Source: Ulva prolifera
Taxonomy: Eukaryota; Chlorophyta; Ulvophyceae; Ulvales; Ulvaceae
Direction: 5' to 3'
Length of the DNA: 64,000 nucleotides
NCBI GenBank assembly: GCA_023078555.1
Contig: CM041198.1
Coordinates: 6,142,924 to 6,206,923, forward strand
Shown piece by piece: positions 11,996 through 21,860 of the stretch (positions within the stretch are counted from its first letter, which is position 1; each line of letters starts with the position of its first letter). The notes below the pieces were generated by a model that was not told where the DNA came from, did not search any database, and worked only from the letters and a program-made list of their open reading frames with translations. Both the position numbers and the translations under genes were made by a program.

Positions 11996-12390
11996 AGCGC
12001 CACCTTGGTGATGATGTAGTCCGCTATGGCTACAGTGGGGCCATGTTGGCACGAGAGAGCCGCCACGCCAACGTGGTCCAATAGTATTCCAAGGCACGCT
12101 GTGAAGCAGTCCAGCATGGATTCCCAACCGTTCCGGGGTGACCCTGTGGGGCGCTAGCCTCCTGCGTGGATTTGCGCAAACCTGCGTGGAACCTGTGTAT
12201 CCATGATGGATGTGCCCGTCCCCCAACCCCCCCCTTTCCCTAGTGATGTGCATTCTTGACCACACTCGGCGCGCGAGCCTAATGAGCCGCCCGGCTGCTG
12301 CTACATGACCTGCTCTACAGATGCACACCGCCTACGGCATACAATATTGTATGTGTAAATGCCGGCCATGGCACTGTGCGGCCGGGGCCA

Positions 12391-12397
12391 TATATAG
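12391..12397 (+). promoter_or_regulatory. TATA box of gene X copy 1
   Basis: TATATAG lies about 190 bases before the gene X open frame. It is conserved in unit 3 at 36418-36424. The whole segment carrying it is deleted from unit 2. A short upstream frame (ATGCAGCTTGCC, nine codons) lies between it and gene X in both units. Confidence 0.5.
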
Positions 12398-12579
12398 CAC
12401 TGCGCTGTGGCTTCGAGTGCGCACTGTCTGCCCATATGCAGCTTGCCATTCGATCGGCGGCATGAGCTCATCAACTGCCCACCCTCTAGCGCGCTGATAT
12501 GGTATCGTGATGAGTCACAACGGTTCCTGCAGAGACTTAGTCACACCGATCGGCTGTGCCATACCAACCACAGCAACAC

Positions 12580-13470
12580 ATGTACACTGATGTAGGCCGA
12601 AACTGCGATCTCTACAGTTTGCCCGGGAATGCTGCAGGCACCTCATCGGACGATGGCAGTGCCCCATCGAGCCCCAGGGCGCTCCCAGGCCCGTCGGAGC
12701 AAGGCACCAGACAGCCACCAGGCGTGGCGGGACTCTCCGCGCATTTTCAAATACAATTTATGGAGCTGCATCACCCGCACGTGGCTGCAACTGTAAGCCT
12801 CCTCGACCGAAACTCCTCCAATGCGCCACCCCAGCCCACGGCCGCCGCACCCGAGGCAACACCGCAGCCGCCTCCACTCTCAGCTCCTGTCCCAGCAACC
12901 CAACCATCGGGCATCAATTTGTTCAGTATCGTGCGGAGGGGTGCGCGGGTCTTCTTCACAGACGTGCTCTCTGATCATGATGCCCGCGGGCCTCTCGACT
13001 TTTCGCGGGCAGCAGTCCCCGCCCCGCCCCACACACCACACCCGCTGCCACCACTACCTCACCAGCGCCCCCCACAGCCACATGCGCTGGCGTGTTCGGT
13101 CGAGGCAAGGCTAATGCAGCTGGCCCTGGGTCTTGAGCCCGCGATGCTGCCACGAGCGTACAGTGCCGATGGCATATGCATGCAGCACCTGCCGTTCCAG
13201 CTACACATGCGACTCGATGCCTGGCGTCGCTTCCCGTATCCTCTCGGCGTCCAAGCTACAGCCTCGGAGGTGCTTCTGGATGGTGGTGGCCCTGGCAGCG
13301 TCTCCCCGTTTGAGGAACCACGGGGTGTGCAAGATGGGCTGCTGGAGTTTTTTTCCGAGATGCGTGAGCGCATGCATGGTGAGGATGCTGCTGAGGAAGG
13401 TGGCAGTGGTGGAACGGAAGAAGGGGCGGACGAGGAGGGGGACCTGCAGCTGTCCGGGTTCTATGTGTAG
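12580..13470 (+). CDS. Gene X copy 1, proline-rich protein with acidic tail
   Basis: The family is not recognised. From the ATG at 12580 the product is about 296 residues. The N-terminal half is rich in Pro, Ser and Ala (runs such as APEATPQPPPLSAPVPATQP). A conserved central block contains RGARVFFTDVLSDHDARGP, followed by a second proline/histidine-rich linker, a Leu-rich block (ARLMQLALGLEPAMLP) and an acidic C-terminus ending LSGFYV. Copies 2 and 3 have a stop just after the equivalent of this ATG, and all three share CTCTACAG just upstream of the conserved frame. The frame may therefore be the last exon of a spliced gene and the true start is uncertain. Differences from copy 3 include several insertions or deletions, all multiples of three, which supports a protein-coding past. 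No membrane segment is evident. Confidence 0.6.
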   Translation: MYTDVGRNCDLYSLPGNAAGTSSDDGSAPSSPRALPGPSEQGTRQPPGVAGLSAHFQIQFMELHHPHVAATVSLLDRNSSNAPPQPTAAAPEATPQPPPLSAPVPATQPSGINLFSIVRRGARVFFTDVLSDHDARGPLDFSRAAVPAPPHTPHPLPPLPHQRPPQPHALACSVEARLMQLALGLEPAMLPRAYSADGICMQHLPFQLHMRLDAWRRFPYPLGVQATASEVLLDGGGPGSVSPFEEPRGVQDGLLEFFSEMRERMHGEDAAEEGGSGGTEEGADEEGDLQLSGFYV

Positions 13471-14737
13471 CGCGATGCGACATGTGCGTGGGTACAAGCA
13501 GGGTGGACGGCACAGTGCAGATGTTGGTGTGTGATCACGTCAAGCCGGCTTCACACCGGGCCGGGCCAGGCACACAGGGCTGTGAGGGAGTAGTGGGCAC
13601 ATGTAGAGCCCAAGTGGCAGGCATGTGTGATCAGCAAGCGCTCCAGAATAAGCCTTCAATAATCACGCAAAGACTTCCGGTTCCATTCTGCGGCTGTTCA
13701 GCGGCCAGTAGCAACCCGCTAGAGGAATCAGGGAGAAGGCCCCGAATAGTGAGCAGCCGAGTCGAACTCAAGCCTCTTTGGAGTCAAGGGAGCTACGGCA
13801 CATGCCGCAGCAGGGTCGGGAAGGCGGCATTGGTATTGGGGAGGGGGTAACGTGGACTTGTTTTTGTACTTGTTTTACCTTTGAAGATGCCGCTGTGATG
13901 ATGCCATTCTGGGGCAGCCCTCATGGCCATGCGATAGAATGGCTGGGAACTGTGCCGTGCAGTCTTTGCGACTTCCGGCCCTGGGCTAGGCGTGCAGTGC
14001 AGCTGAGATTGGGGAGGAGCGAAGACTGTGCGGCATGCTGCTGCTTTGCACCTTGGCTGCTGCAGATCGTTCGAACGTCAACACGCCAGTGCCTGCTATG
14101 GTGCTGCGAAGCACTGGAACGAGGGATGGGGTCAATAATGTATGGATGTGAAGTGTGACAACGGGCAGCTGCAGCGCCGCCCTTGGTCTACGTGTCACTT
14201 GGGTATTGTGAATTTTCTGAGCTGGAGAATGTATGATCTGCGAAGTCATTTGGCATGATTGCAGTGTAACAGATGCTGTTGTCAGGGCTATTGTCAGGGC
14301 TATTGTCAGGGCGTTCGAGAGTTTGGGCAGCCTGAAACCAGCAAGTTCCGCCGGTCACAGCTCTGCATGTCTGAGCCTGTCTCTCGGTGCTGCACAATAC
14401 TGCCCATACATCCTGACTCCATCACTCCCGCACAGACAGCATCAGGAGAGCTGCATCACAACAGCAACATATCCCCCTTTACAGAGGGAACCCTCAAACA
14501 TCATCTTCGCCTGACAGGGGACTGCTGTTAGGAATTCACCAATAGTTTGCTCCAGCCAGGACATTCTGGAACAGCTTCAGTCACGGTGTAGCTGTCTAGC
14601 ACATATGTAGAACGCCCATTGCTCACCCACGTGATCCGCCTTGTGCTCGGCACTGTCTGGTGGTGTGCTGTGTCAAGCCGCTAGCACAACTCGCCTGTGC
14701 CAATAATTTTGATGCGTAACTTGCACTGACAAATCTG
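13471..14737. other. Downstream of gene X, non-coding
   Basis: Highly similar to unit 2 (26390-27674) and, up to about 14265, to unit 3. It contains a small triple repeat of TTGTCAGGGCTA at about 14280-14312. No gene is supported. Confidence 0.5.
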
Positions 14738-15420
14738 GAGAGGCAGGCGGGACATGTCTCCAAGTGTACATACAACGGATCGACCTCAACAGAAGCCGTC
14801 CAAACAGTGTGCGTCGTCGCAGTGGTTCAATAAGACAGTGCATACTTTCAGCATACTCGTGAAGACCGACGGACAATGGTTCACTGCACGAGCATGCACG
14901 TATACGTACCCCGTCAGAGCGATAGTACTGCGCGTGTTCCGACATGTCGCGGCCCGCTGACACAGATATCCTTGCTATATTCGCTGCTTTGGCGAGTTTC
15001 AATCGGCTCTGAGACAACTGCTGCCGGATGCCCCTCAGAGCAATGCGATGTGGTAGCACGCGATCGTGTGGCTCGCGTTAACACGAGCTTCCACTTTCCT
15101 CCCAGCAAGCAATAGCGCAGTAACGATCGGTTAATCGTGCGTGATCGCAGGCAAAAATAATATAGGTAGATGTTGCGCGATCGGAAAGGGCTGTGGGTAA
15201 GGAAGGTACGGCTGCATTAACTTCTGACACTGGCGAGCTATCAACTTTCCGCCATCCGCCTGACTCCTCTTGTCTAACGTCACATGTGTTGCGGCATTGT
15301 GATCCGATCTATTGTTCCTGTGAACACAAGTAGTGAGGGAGCGTTCTGCCTTGCCACCTGTGCTCCCAGGCCGCCACGGGTTAGTGCGCAGCTGTAGCCA
15401 CACGAGGCATCGAGGGCGTG
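14738..15420. repeat. Block P, copy 1a
   Basis: A roughly 650-700 bp block present five times: here, 17745-18430, 27675-28345, 30712-31395 and 38380-39040. Shared words include CCCCGTCAGAGCGATAGTAC, a CCGACATGTCGC box and CAGCTGTAGCCACA at the end. A minus-strand frame (starting MLPHRIAL) is partly conserved between copies, but length changes break it in others, so coding is doubtful. A regulatory or decayed-gene origin is possible. Confidence 0.8.
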
Positions 15421-16369
15421 GGTGGTTGTGGCGTCTGTGTGTGAGTTACAAGGACAAAGCCGGAGCGGCCGGTAGCACCGCCAGAGCAGCAAAGAGGCAA
15501 GCTAATGCCCTCAGTGCATGCACATCAGCAGATGCCAACCCCCGTCGAAGCCGCACGTTGCCCGATCACAGCATGACACGACACGCAACGCGGTCTCAAC
15601 CAAGCAGTCCCACAGCCACACTCTGGCCCCTCCATCTCCCTCGCCGCAGCCTTCTCTTACTCCAACTTCACACCCAAACAGGGCAGCCCCGGTGAGGCAC
15701 ACCAACACAGCAGCGCCGTCATCCGCCAGCGCGCCTTGGGCAAATTTGCTTTAAAGGACGGCCAAGCCGCGGTACACATGGCGGCGCGTCCCGGCTTGAT
15801 CCAGGTGGCTGAGCATGCGGACGAGACGGCCACATATGTGCCAACGCTCGGCGGTCGGCAAAGCGCCCGCGCCTGCATCTGTCAGCCAGGGAGCAGGGGG
15901 CCCTGGATGCTTCTGGCGGAGGGCCGCTCAGGCTGGATAGCCAGTGAGCGACGAGGTGTCATCGCATGGGACCGCCAGCCCCTGCTGATCTGCCTTGCCC
16001 CCAGGATGTGCCACCAGCGGGGCAGCAGTGTGGACCTGACGCGCCAACGGCGGCAGAGCGTCGTGGAGAGGTCACACACAGCATCAGCACATCAGCAGGA
16101 AATGCTACCAACCAACGTCGTGGAGAGGTCACATAAATGTTCCCGCTAGCAGTGCAAACCTCCAAGGCTGTCCGGGCTAGCGGGCGCTCGTGCTTGAAAT
16201 TGATGAACGATCCCGGGATCAGTGGACATCTCAGCCGCCTGCGGCTGCTCAGCAGTGCCGAGTCGGTGCACAGGCACCACGCCGAGCGCATGCTCAAGTG
16301 CATCAATGTCCACACGTGCTCGGTGCTGTCTGGTGCTCGCTGCGGTGTGCCTAGGTCCTCGGCAGGCTG
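15421..16369. other. Between block P and ankyrin gene 1
   Basis: No firm gene. The phrase GTCGTGGAGAGGTCACA occurs twice at about 16060 and 16118. On the minus strand, just past the ankyrin stop, a frame at about 16150-16315 (containing VVPVHRLGTAEQPQAAEMST) is conserved in unit 2. A GT donor-like site sits at the same place beside the ankyrin stop in both units, so an alternative 3' exon is possible. Confidence 0.35.
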
Positions 16370-17275
16370 CTACCGTGCCTCGCCGCAGTCCGCAAGCGCC
16401 TCCCGCAGCACGTCAGCGACCGCGTCCGCGCGGCACCCCTCCGCCACCTCCAGCGGACTCTCCCCGCTGCCGCCGGCGCGCGCGGCGGCGGCCGCGCCGC
16501 CGCGCAGCAGCGCGCGGGCGCCGTCGGGCAGGTTGTTGGAGGCCATGCGGTGCAGCGGCGTGTAGCCGTACGTGTCCACCGCGGCGGCGTCGGCGCCGCG
16601 CGCGAGCAGCGCCGCGACGCTGTGCTGGCCGCGCTGTGACATGCCGCAGACGTGCAGCGGCGTCGCGCCGCCTGTGGTCACCTCGTGTGCCAGCGCCGGG
16701 TCCTCCGCTAGTAGTCGCTCCACCGCCTCTGGGCCCTGGCTGCACCCGGCACACTCCCATTGACTTCAAAACTCAACGCACGCATGACCGCTGTGTTTTC
16801 TTACCCAGAGCCTGGCCGCGGCAAGGACTGGCAACAACAATTTGTCTCATGGCACATGCTGTGCCAGTCATCACGGCCCTACGTATACTCCGGTGCTGAT
16901 AAGACAGGAGTGCTTTGAACAATCTGCTGTGTGACGAGCTTGTACTGTGAAGGCGGAGGCGCACAGGGGCAGCCTCAACGATGTGCAACGCAACTGTCCG
17001 GCAGGTAGCTGCGACACAATCGTAACGGCATGTGTAGTGCGTGTTGGGTGCAGGCTGAGGGCGCGCCTGATGGCCTTGCTCATGGCGCTGTACCCAGTGC
17101 CGTCATATACCGGCCCGGGCCGCGGGTTGTGGCTTTGGTACTGCCGCCCGATCACGACGCGGCCGCTGCCGTCGCGGACGACGTTGCCGCCGTAGATGCC
17201 CGGGCCAACGCTGTCCGCGTACGGATCGAAGCCATCGGGGTCAGTCTCGCCGGGGCGGCCGTAGCGGCGCGCCAT
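16370..17275 (-). CDS. Ankyrin-repeat protein, copy 1 (two exons)
   Basis: A cytosolic or nuclear protein-binding protein by fold; the partner is unknown. Exon 1 (17275-17067) starts at ATG and encodes a conserved N-terminus (RRYGRPGETDPDGFDPY, GRVVIGRQYQSHNPRPGPVY) of a type I associate with ankyrin proteins of algae and other protists. Exon 2 (16739-16370) encodes three ankyrin repeats, seen as GATPLHVCGM, YGYTPLHRMAS and GESPLEVAE. Joining AG/GC at 17066 to the acceptor ending GTGCAG at 16740 gives a 579-nt frame of 192 residues with no gap in sense. The inferred intron is therefore GC-AG and 327 nt long. The unit 2 copy supports the same junction. The gene points toward gene X, so the two are convergent. 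Confidence 0.75.
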
Positions 17276-17744
17276 CCCCGGCGCAAACGGATCGTGTGTT
17301 ATCCGGACCTGCGTGCATCCGCGATTGTGTTACTGAACCGAGGCAGAGCCTAGCGCGTTGTGGGCATGTATGTAAGTCCTGAGAGAAGTCGGCTAGGCGG
17401 TGGGGGCTTGGGGCTACACAGCTGTGCTGGGCTTTGACGGGCAATCATGCATGATTGCGTGCACTTGTGGCCGGGAAGTACTCGGGCTGGTTGATTAGCA
17501 GAATGGCTATGTACAGCTGAAGGCTGGTGCTACATCAATGTTTTGTTGGGTGTTTTCGGCGTACTACGCTGGCGAGGTGTCATGTTGCTCTTTCGTGATG
17601 GGGAGAATGACCCAATTAATTGACACCTCACAGTTGAATCTGGTGTATGGGTGATGGCCGGTTTTGAACCATGTCTTCAAGTATTCGCCAGCAGTAGTAC
17701 CTCTGCTGGATGTTAGGAGACACAAGGTCCAAGCATATTAACAG
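17276..17744. other. Upstream region of ankyrin gene 1
   Basis: Should hold the ankyrin promoter, which reads to the left. No clear TATA element or other gene is seen. Confidence 0.4.
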
Positions 17745-18430
17745 GGACAAAGCTGGGGAGGTTGGCAGAACATGCATGCAAGCGTGCATTAAACGGTTCG
17801 ACCTCAGCAGACGCCTTCCAAGGAGCATGTGTCGATGAAGTGAGTCCCTCTCACAGTGATTGTATTTCTGGCATAGTATACGTGAAGATCGACAGAACTT
17901 GGCTCACTGCACGAGCGTGTACGTACCCCGTCAGAGCGATAGTACTCCGCGGTTTCCGACATGTCGCTGCCCGCTGACAAAGATCTCCTAGGTATGCTGG
18001 CCGATATGGCAAGATTCGGCCGGCTCTGAAACACGTGCTGCCCGATGCCTGTCAAAGCAATGCGATGTGGCAGCATGCGATGGGATCGCGTGGCTCGTGT
18101 TTCCACCTGCCTGGCTTGCGCCTCACAGCAAGAAATAGCTTCAGAACTAGACAGCGATCGATACTATGTTACTACTGCGGGCCTAGACAGTGAACCTGCG
18201 CGGTAGGCAGTTGCAGGTACGGGGTGCTGCGGGTGCGGAATGCTGCAGCCACGTCTGAGGCTGGGGAGTTATCAATATGTTAGCTACCTGCTGTACTGAA
18301 CGTTTGAAACTCAACACATGTACCTGCCGAATGGGTCCATTCTCTCGACCTTGAGAACAGAAGTTGTGGAAGACAGCAATCTGCCACCTGTGCTCCAGGC
18401 CACCACACGTTCGCGCACAGCCGTAGCCAC
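17745..18430. repeat. Block P, copy 1b
   Basis: A diverged second copy of block P within unit 1, flanking the ankyrin gene on its other side. It is closer to 30712-31395 in unit 2 than to 14738-15420, so the block doubled before the unit was duplicated. Confidence 0.8.
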
Positions 18431-19132
18431 ACAGGGCTCTGGATCGTGAGGCTGGCTCGCTGAAACCAAGTCCTTGTATGTAGACAACAAGGTGGTGGCT
18501 GTTCTGGCGCAGGTGTGAAGTTCTGGAAAGGGATTTCTCATTCAGACGTGGTGCTGGCGGTTCCTCACTGGTAGCCCGTGCTGCACTGCAGTCAACCTCT
18601 GAACTCTGGCAGATTGGCTTACCTACACTTTCTCGTAGCCTTCACAACGAACGAGTCTATAGATCCAGATGCGCTGCATACACAACTATCATTCTCACTT
18701 TGATCACACCAACCTCTCATTTCGTATCACTTCAGCAAGATCAGCTCAGGCGAAGAGTATGAGAGCAGGCGTAGCCGCCCTTTGCTAGCATCATCCTCAA
18801 CACTACGATGTGCTGTGCGGGATAGACAGAATGGAAGTCACGTGCAACGCAAACGATCCGTACCGCGCTATGAGGACGTTGTCAGCGTCGCGCGAGTGAA
18901 TCGGTCGAGCAAATGCAACCCCGCGCCCGCAGTCGCGGAGCCTGCAGCCTGGAACGGCTCGTTTTCAAACATGATGATATTCTGTAATCGGTTCGGGGTG
19001 ATTTTGATAGCTACATATTTTTGCATGATTTTCAGCGTTGCGTGTGCTTGGTCTGTTCAGGGCCCGTCGCACATGTAAATTGCAGCCCCGCAGCCTTTCG
19101 TAGTCAAAGTCGATGCTTACCATCCATTAAAG

Positions 19133-20100
19133 TTATGGTTGCAAGACGATTGCTTTCTACTATTTCGATAGACTCATCGTTGGAGGCATTGAACCAAGCG
19201 GCATGCAGCATTACGTCTATGCTTGTGTTGCACTTTCTCTCCGGCGCGGGCAAGCGAGTTTGATCCACAATCGCTCTCCTCGCGTCAGCACCATGCATCA
19301 TGCCGCACGCCAAAACTGAATCGAAAGCCCCTCAGCGCAATTGTACTTAGAAAGACGCGAGATCAGCTACAGCTGCTTTCACGGAAACGACAATTGTCTA
19401 AGTTGAATTCCGGTGGTGCACAAGGGATTTGGCGCACAACAAATGGGCGATCAGGCAGCATGCAGAGCGAGCTGAACTTGAGGGATGGCGGGTTTTGGAG
19501 ATGCGAGGCGATATAAATCATGATTGATAGGCTGTGAAACACATATGCTGGTGGATTTGGCAGAGGCTGCACGTGGCAGCATCGACATTGCTGCAGGTCC
19601 AAAACGCTGTTTAATTGTCATATGAGTACAGTGGGTGCAGTGGTGGTAGCCCTGGGTGTCATGCAGTTTCATTCTGAGGCTGCACATGCATTTTTGGACC
19701 ACACTCGAGGCACAAACAGCCACAACATGCCTCAACACCATGGTACCAGTCTTTCACAGTTGCAACTCAACCGTTTTGGCTGCGGATTTCAGGGGCTAGG
19801 TGGCCTCATAACTTACAAACCATCTATATACACTCCCTTGAAGTCGGCCTTCGGAGAGCCAATGTGAATCAAACCAACAGTGGGCTGCAAGCCAAAGATT
19901 GACTGCTTGACAAAGGCTTATTTTCGCTTCTACGCAGCTCAGCAAGCGCTTGTGTCATGCAGCCGTGATATGGCACATTTTGCTTGCCAACTTCATAGTC
20001 TCATCAGCCATTGCAGCGAGCAGTTGGCATGAGCCATTGTTGCCCAACGTGCAAGTACCTCGAACAAGACATGGTCACCACCGGACATCACCCATGATAC
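19133..20100 (+). pseudogene. Helical-looking frame interrupted in unit 1
   Basis: In unit 2 the same place (33817-34167) has one open frame with amphipathic segments such as ISIDSSLEALNQAACSITSM and FRFYAAQQALVSCSRDMAHF. Here about 640 bases (about 19253-19888) lie between the two parts, so the frame ends early. I do not recognise the product. It could be chance open frame. The extra segment has weak inverted ends (GTTTGATCCACA and its near complement), which hints at a small inserted element. Confidence 0.3.
19253..19888. mobile_element. About 640-bp segment present only in unit 1
   Basis: Unit 2 reads straight across this site at about 34010-34020. The segment's ends are imperfect inverted repeats of about 17 bp (GTTTGATCCACAATCGC against GTTTGATTCACATTGGC). 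No clean target duplication could be defined, so deletion from unit 2 is the alternative. Confidence 0.45.
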
Positions 20101-20296
20101 CAACGACAGAATAGAGCAGTAACTACAGCAAATTACATATGTTTCATAAACATATGTGGTCTCATGTTGCATGAAGCATGTACAATCTCGCGGCTGGAGC
20201 ATCTCGCAGGCTGCGACAATCGGTATACAACAAGCCCCGTGCGATGCAGCAACGAAAACAAGTATGAAGGCGTAATTCGATGTCGTATATCTACCG

Positions 20297-20530
20297 ATGC
20301 TGTCCGGCTTGAGGAAAGGCAACCGTTGCTGTCAGCACCAGCGCAACTATCTCGAGATACTGCCGCTCGTACGCAGCCATTCGCTAAACATCGGGCCCAC
20401 GATAATTCAATCATACATGAGTGGTCTAGAGTATTTCACAGCTCTGTTGAAGAGCATACGCAACCTGGAAGATGAGACAGCACATTCCGCTGCAAATAGC
20501 ACGGCAACACATCCTTCATCTAGTCAACAC
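20297..20530 (+). CDS. Conserved open segment, possible exon
   Basis: Not recognised. A frame encoding helix-like sequence (NIGPTIIQSYMSGLEYFTAL, then LKSIRNLEDETAHSAANS) is almost unchanged in unit 2 at 34430-34660, where a nearby indel alters the frame only further on. It could be an exon downstream of the frame at 19133. A different frame over the same bases is also open in both units, so coding is uncertain. Confidence 0.25.
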
Positions 20531-20689
20531 TGCAACGTCACATCCACTATGTGCAACGTACTACTTGCTTGTGATTGTAGCCATGGCAAAGGCGCCCCCA
20601 TGGGGCCCCAGTGGGGTGTTGCCTGCGCGCTGATAGCCTGGCAGAGACACCGTCATGCTGGACTCGCCAAGTGCGAAGGATGACGCCGT

Positions 20690-21860
20690 GACCCAGCCGC
20701 GGGGGTCAGGAGGTCGCCAGCTGACCACTGACCACCATGACCACTGACCACTGACCATTGACCAACATGACCACTGACCACTTTTTTGCGAAAGTGGTCT
20801 CAATGTCGGCGCCCTGGAGGTCATGAAATGGCAGACGGCGTGAACATGCATGGCAGGCAGGTCAGCAAGCGCGAACTTGCCCATACCGCACGAACTCGGA
20901 GGTGCTGTGCAATACGTGTACATCATGTGGGACGTGACATACGGGGCCACGGTGCGAATGCGTCGGGTTGTCCCGACTATCCTCCGACTATCCTCCGACT
21001 ATCCTCCGACTATCCTCCGACTATCCTCCCGACGACCCGACGATGTCAGTACACTCATGACAGTGGGGATCGTGTCGACAGCCAGCCTGGGTCCAATACA
21101 CCCATCCATTCATCAGACAAGGAATGACATCACATGTGCACACTACAGAACAGACGCAGGAGGGAGTCCACGCAGGCACAGTCACACAGCTAGACTGGAG
21201 AGGCTGCTGCACCCATTGACCAGGGTGGAAATCAAAGGCAGGATGCATGCATACATACATAGGCGCAACAGCGCTCCAGAGTTGCAACCCGAGAGGGCGA
21301 CCCGGGGCGCGCCGAGAAGTGCTAAAAGGGTCTAAAAGGGAAGTGATGGTGCATGGCGTTGGCGTTGGCGCAACAGCGCTCCAGATTGAGGCGCCAGATT
21401 GAATGATTGACTCTGTATGTACACGTCGTCGGGTGTACACGTCGCGTTGGTGAATGTCCGCCATATGAATGTCCGCCATGAGTGTACTGACATCGTCGGG
21501 TCGATGTCAGTACACTCGGTGGTGTACGACGCATTCGCACCGTGGCCCCGTCCGTATGCATGTGATCACGCCAGAAACGGGGAAGCGAACTACAATCGCT
21601 GCTACAAAGATTTGCGAGCAAATAAATGCATTCATGCACTGTGATCTGTGGGCATTTGATCCGGTGACGTTTCGCGGATTTGGAAGTGATCACACTGGAC
21701 GCTAGCGCTACAGCCGTACTTCCACGGTCAGTGTCGCAATTGCACGCACTCTTCGCGGCCTCGCTTCGCATCGTAGAAGTCATCTATAAGGCAGCTTCTA
21801 TTTTGGTGCGTGCATCTGCAGAGTCTTTTGAACGCGACTGCATGTATGACCAGTCAGGAT
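20690..21860. other. Minisatellite-rich end of unit 1
   Basis: Holds a TGACCAC-type repeat (about 20718-20781, shared with unit 2), a CTCCGACTAT decamer repeated about five times (about 20970-21030, unit 1 only) and a perfect hairpin at 21480-21517. No gene is supported. Unit 2 has different short repeats in the corresponding place. Confidence 0.6.
21480..21517. repeat. Perfect hairpin, 16-bp arms
   Basis: Arms GAGTGTACTGACATCG and CGATGTCAGTACACTC enclose a six-base loop. The same arm word also occurs singly near 21040. It is absent from unit 2. Confidence 0.8.

Larger units (their letters stand above)
2849..12245. mobile_element. CACTA (En/Spm) element A, 9.4 kb
   Basis: Left end CACTAGGACAAAAGGG. 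The right end, read inward on the other strand, is CACTAGGGAAAGGGG, so the termini are short and imperfect but of CACTA type. The flanks are ATG (2846-2848) and ATG (12246-12248), the 3-bp target duplication expected of the family. Unit 3 carries the uninterrupted site at about 36284-36289 with a single ATG, which shows the insertion directly. Inside are a 354/358-bp satellite array (6374-10187), a roughly 192-bp triplicated repeat near the right end and a duplicated segment near the left end. No transposase could be recognised, so the element is probably non-autonomous or degraded. Confidence 0.9.
2004..21860 (+). repeat. Unit 1 of a tandem segmental triplication
   Basis: It begins at the motif AGGTACCTGCGC, which also begins unit 2 at 24742 and unit 3 at 35664. 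It ends at the sequence that also ends unit 2. The unit carries gene X copy 1, ankyrin gene copy 1 and two copies of block P. It is expanded by the 9.4-kb CACTA element at 2849-12245, so the host part is about 10.4 kb. Similarity to unit 2 is very high across the gene X coding region and clearly lower with unit 3, so units 1 and 2 separated last. Confidence 0.9.

Noticed and set aside
14673-15059. Conserved protein encoded on the minus strand of block P
   Set aside because: Partly conserved between two copies, but single-base length differences in other copies shift the frame without loss of DNA similarity.
16222-16899. Arg/Pro-rich plus-strand frame of 225 codons
   Set aside because: It is antisense to the ankyrin exon, and its composition is explained by the GC-rich codons of that gene. 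The unit 2 equivalent is likewise a shadow.
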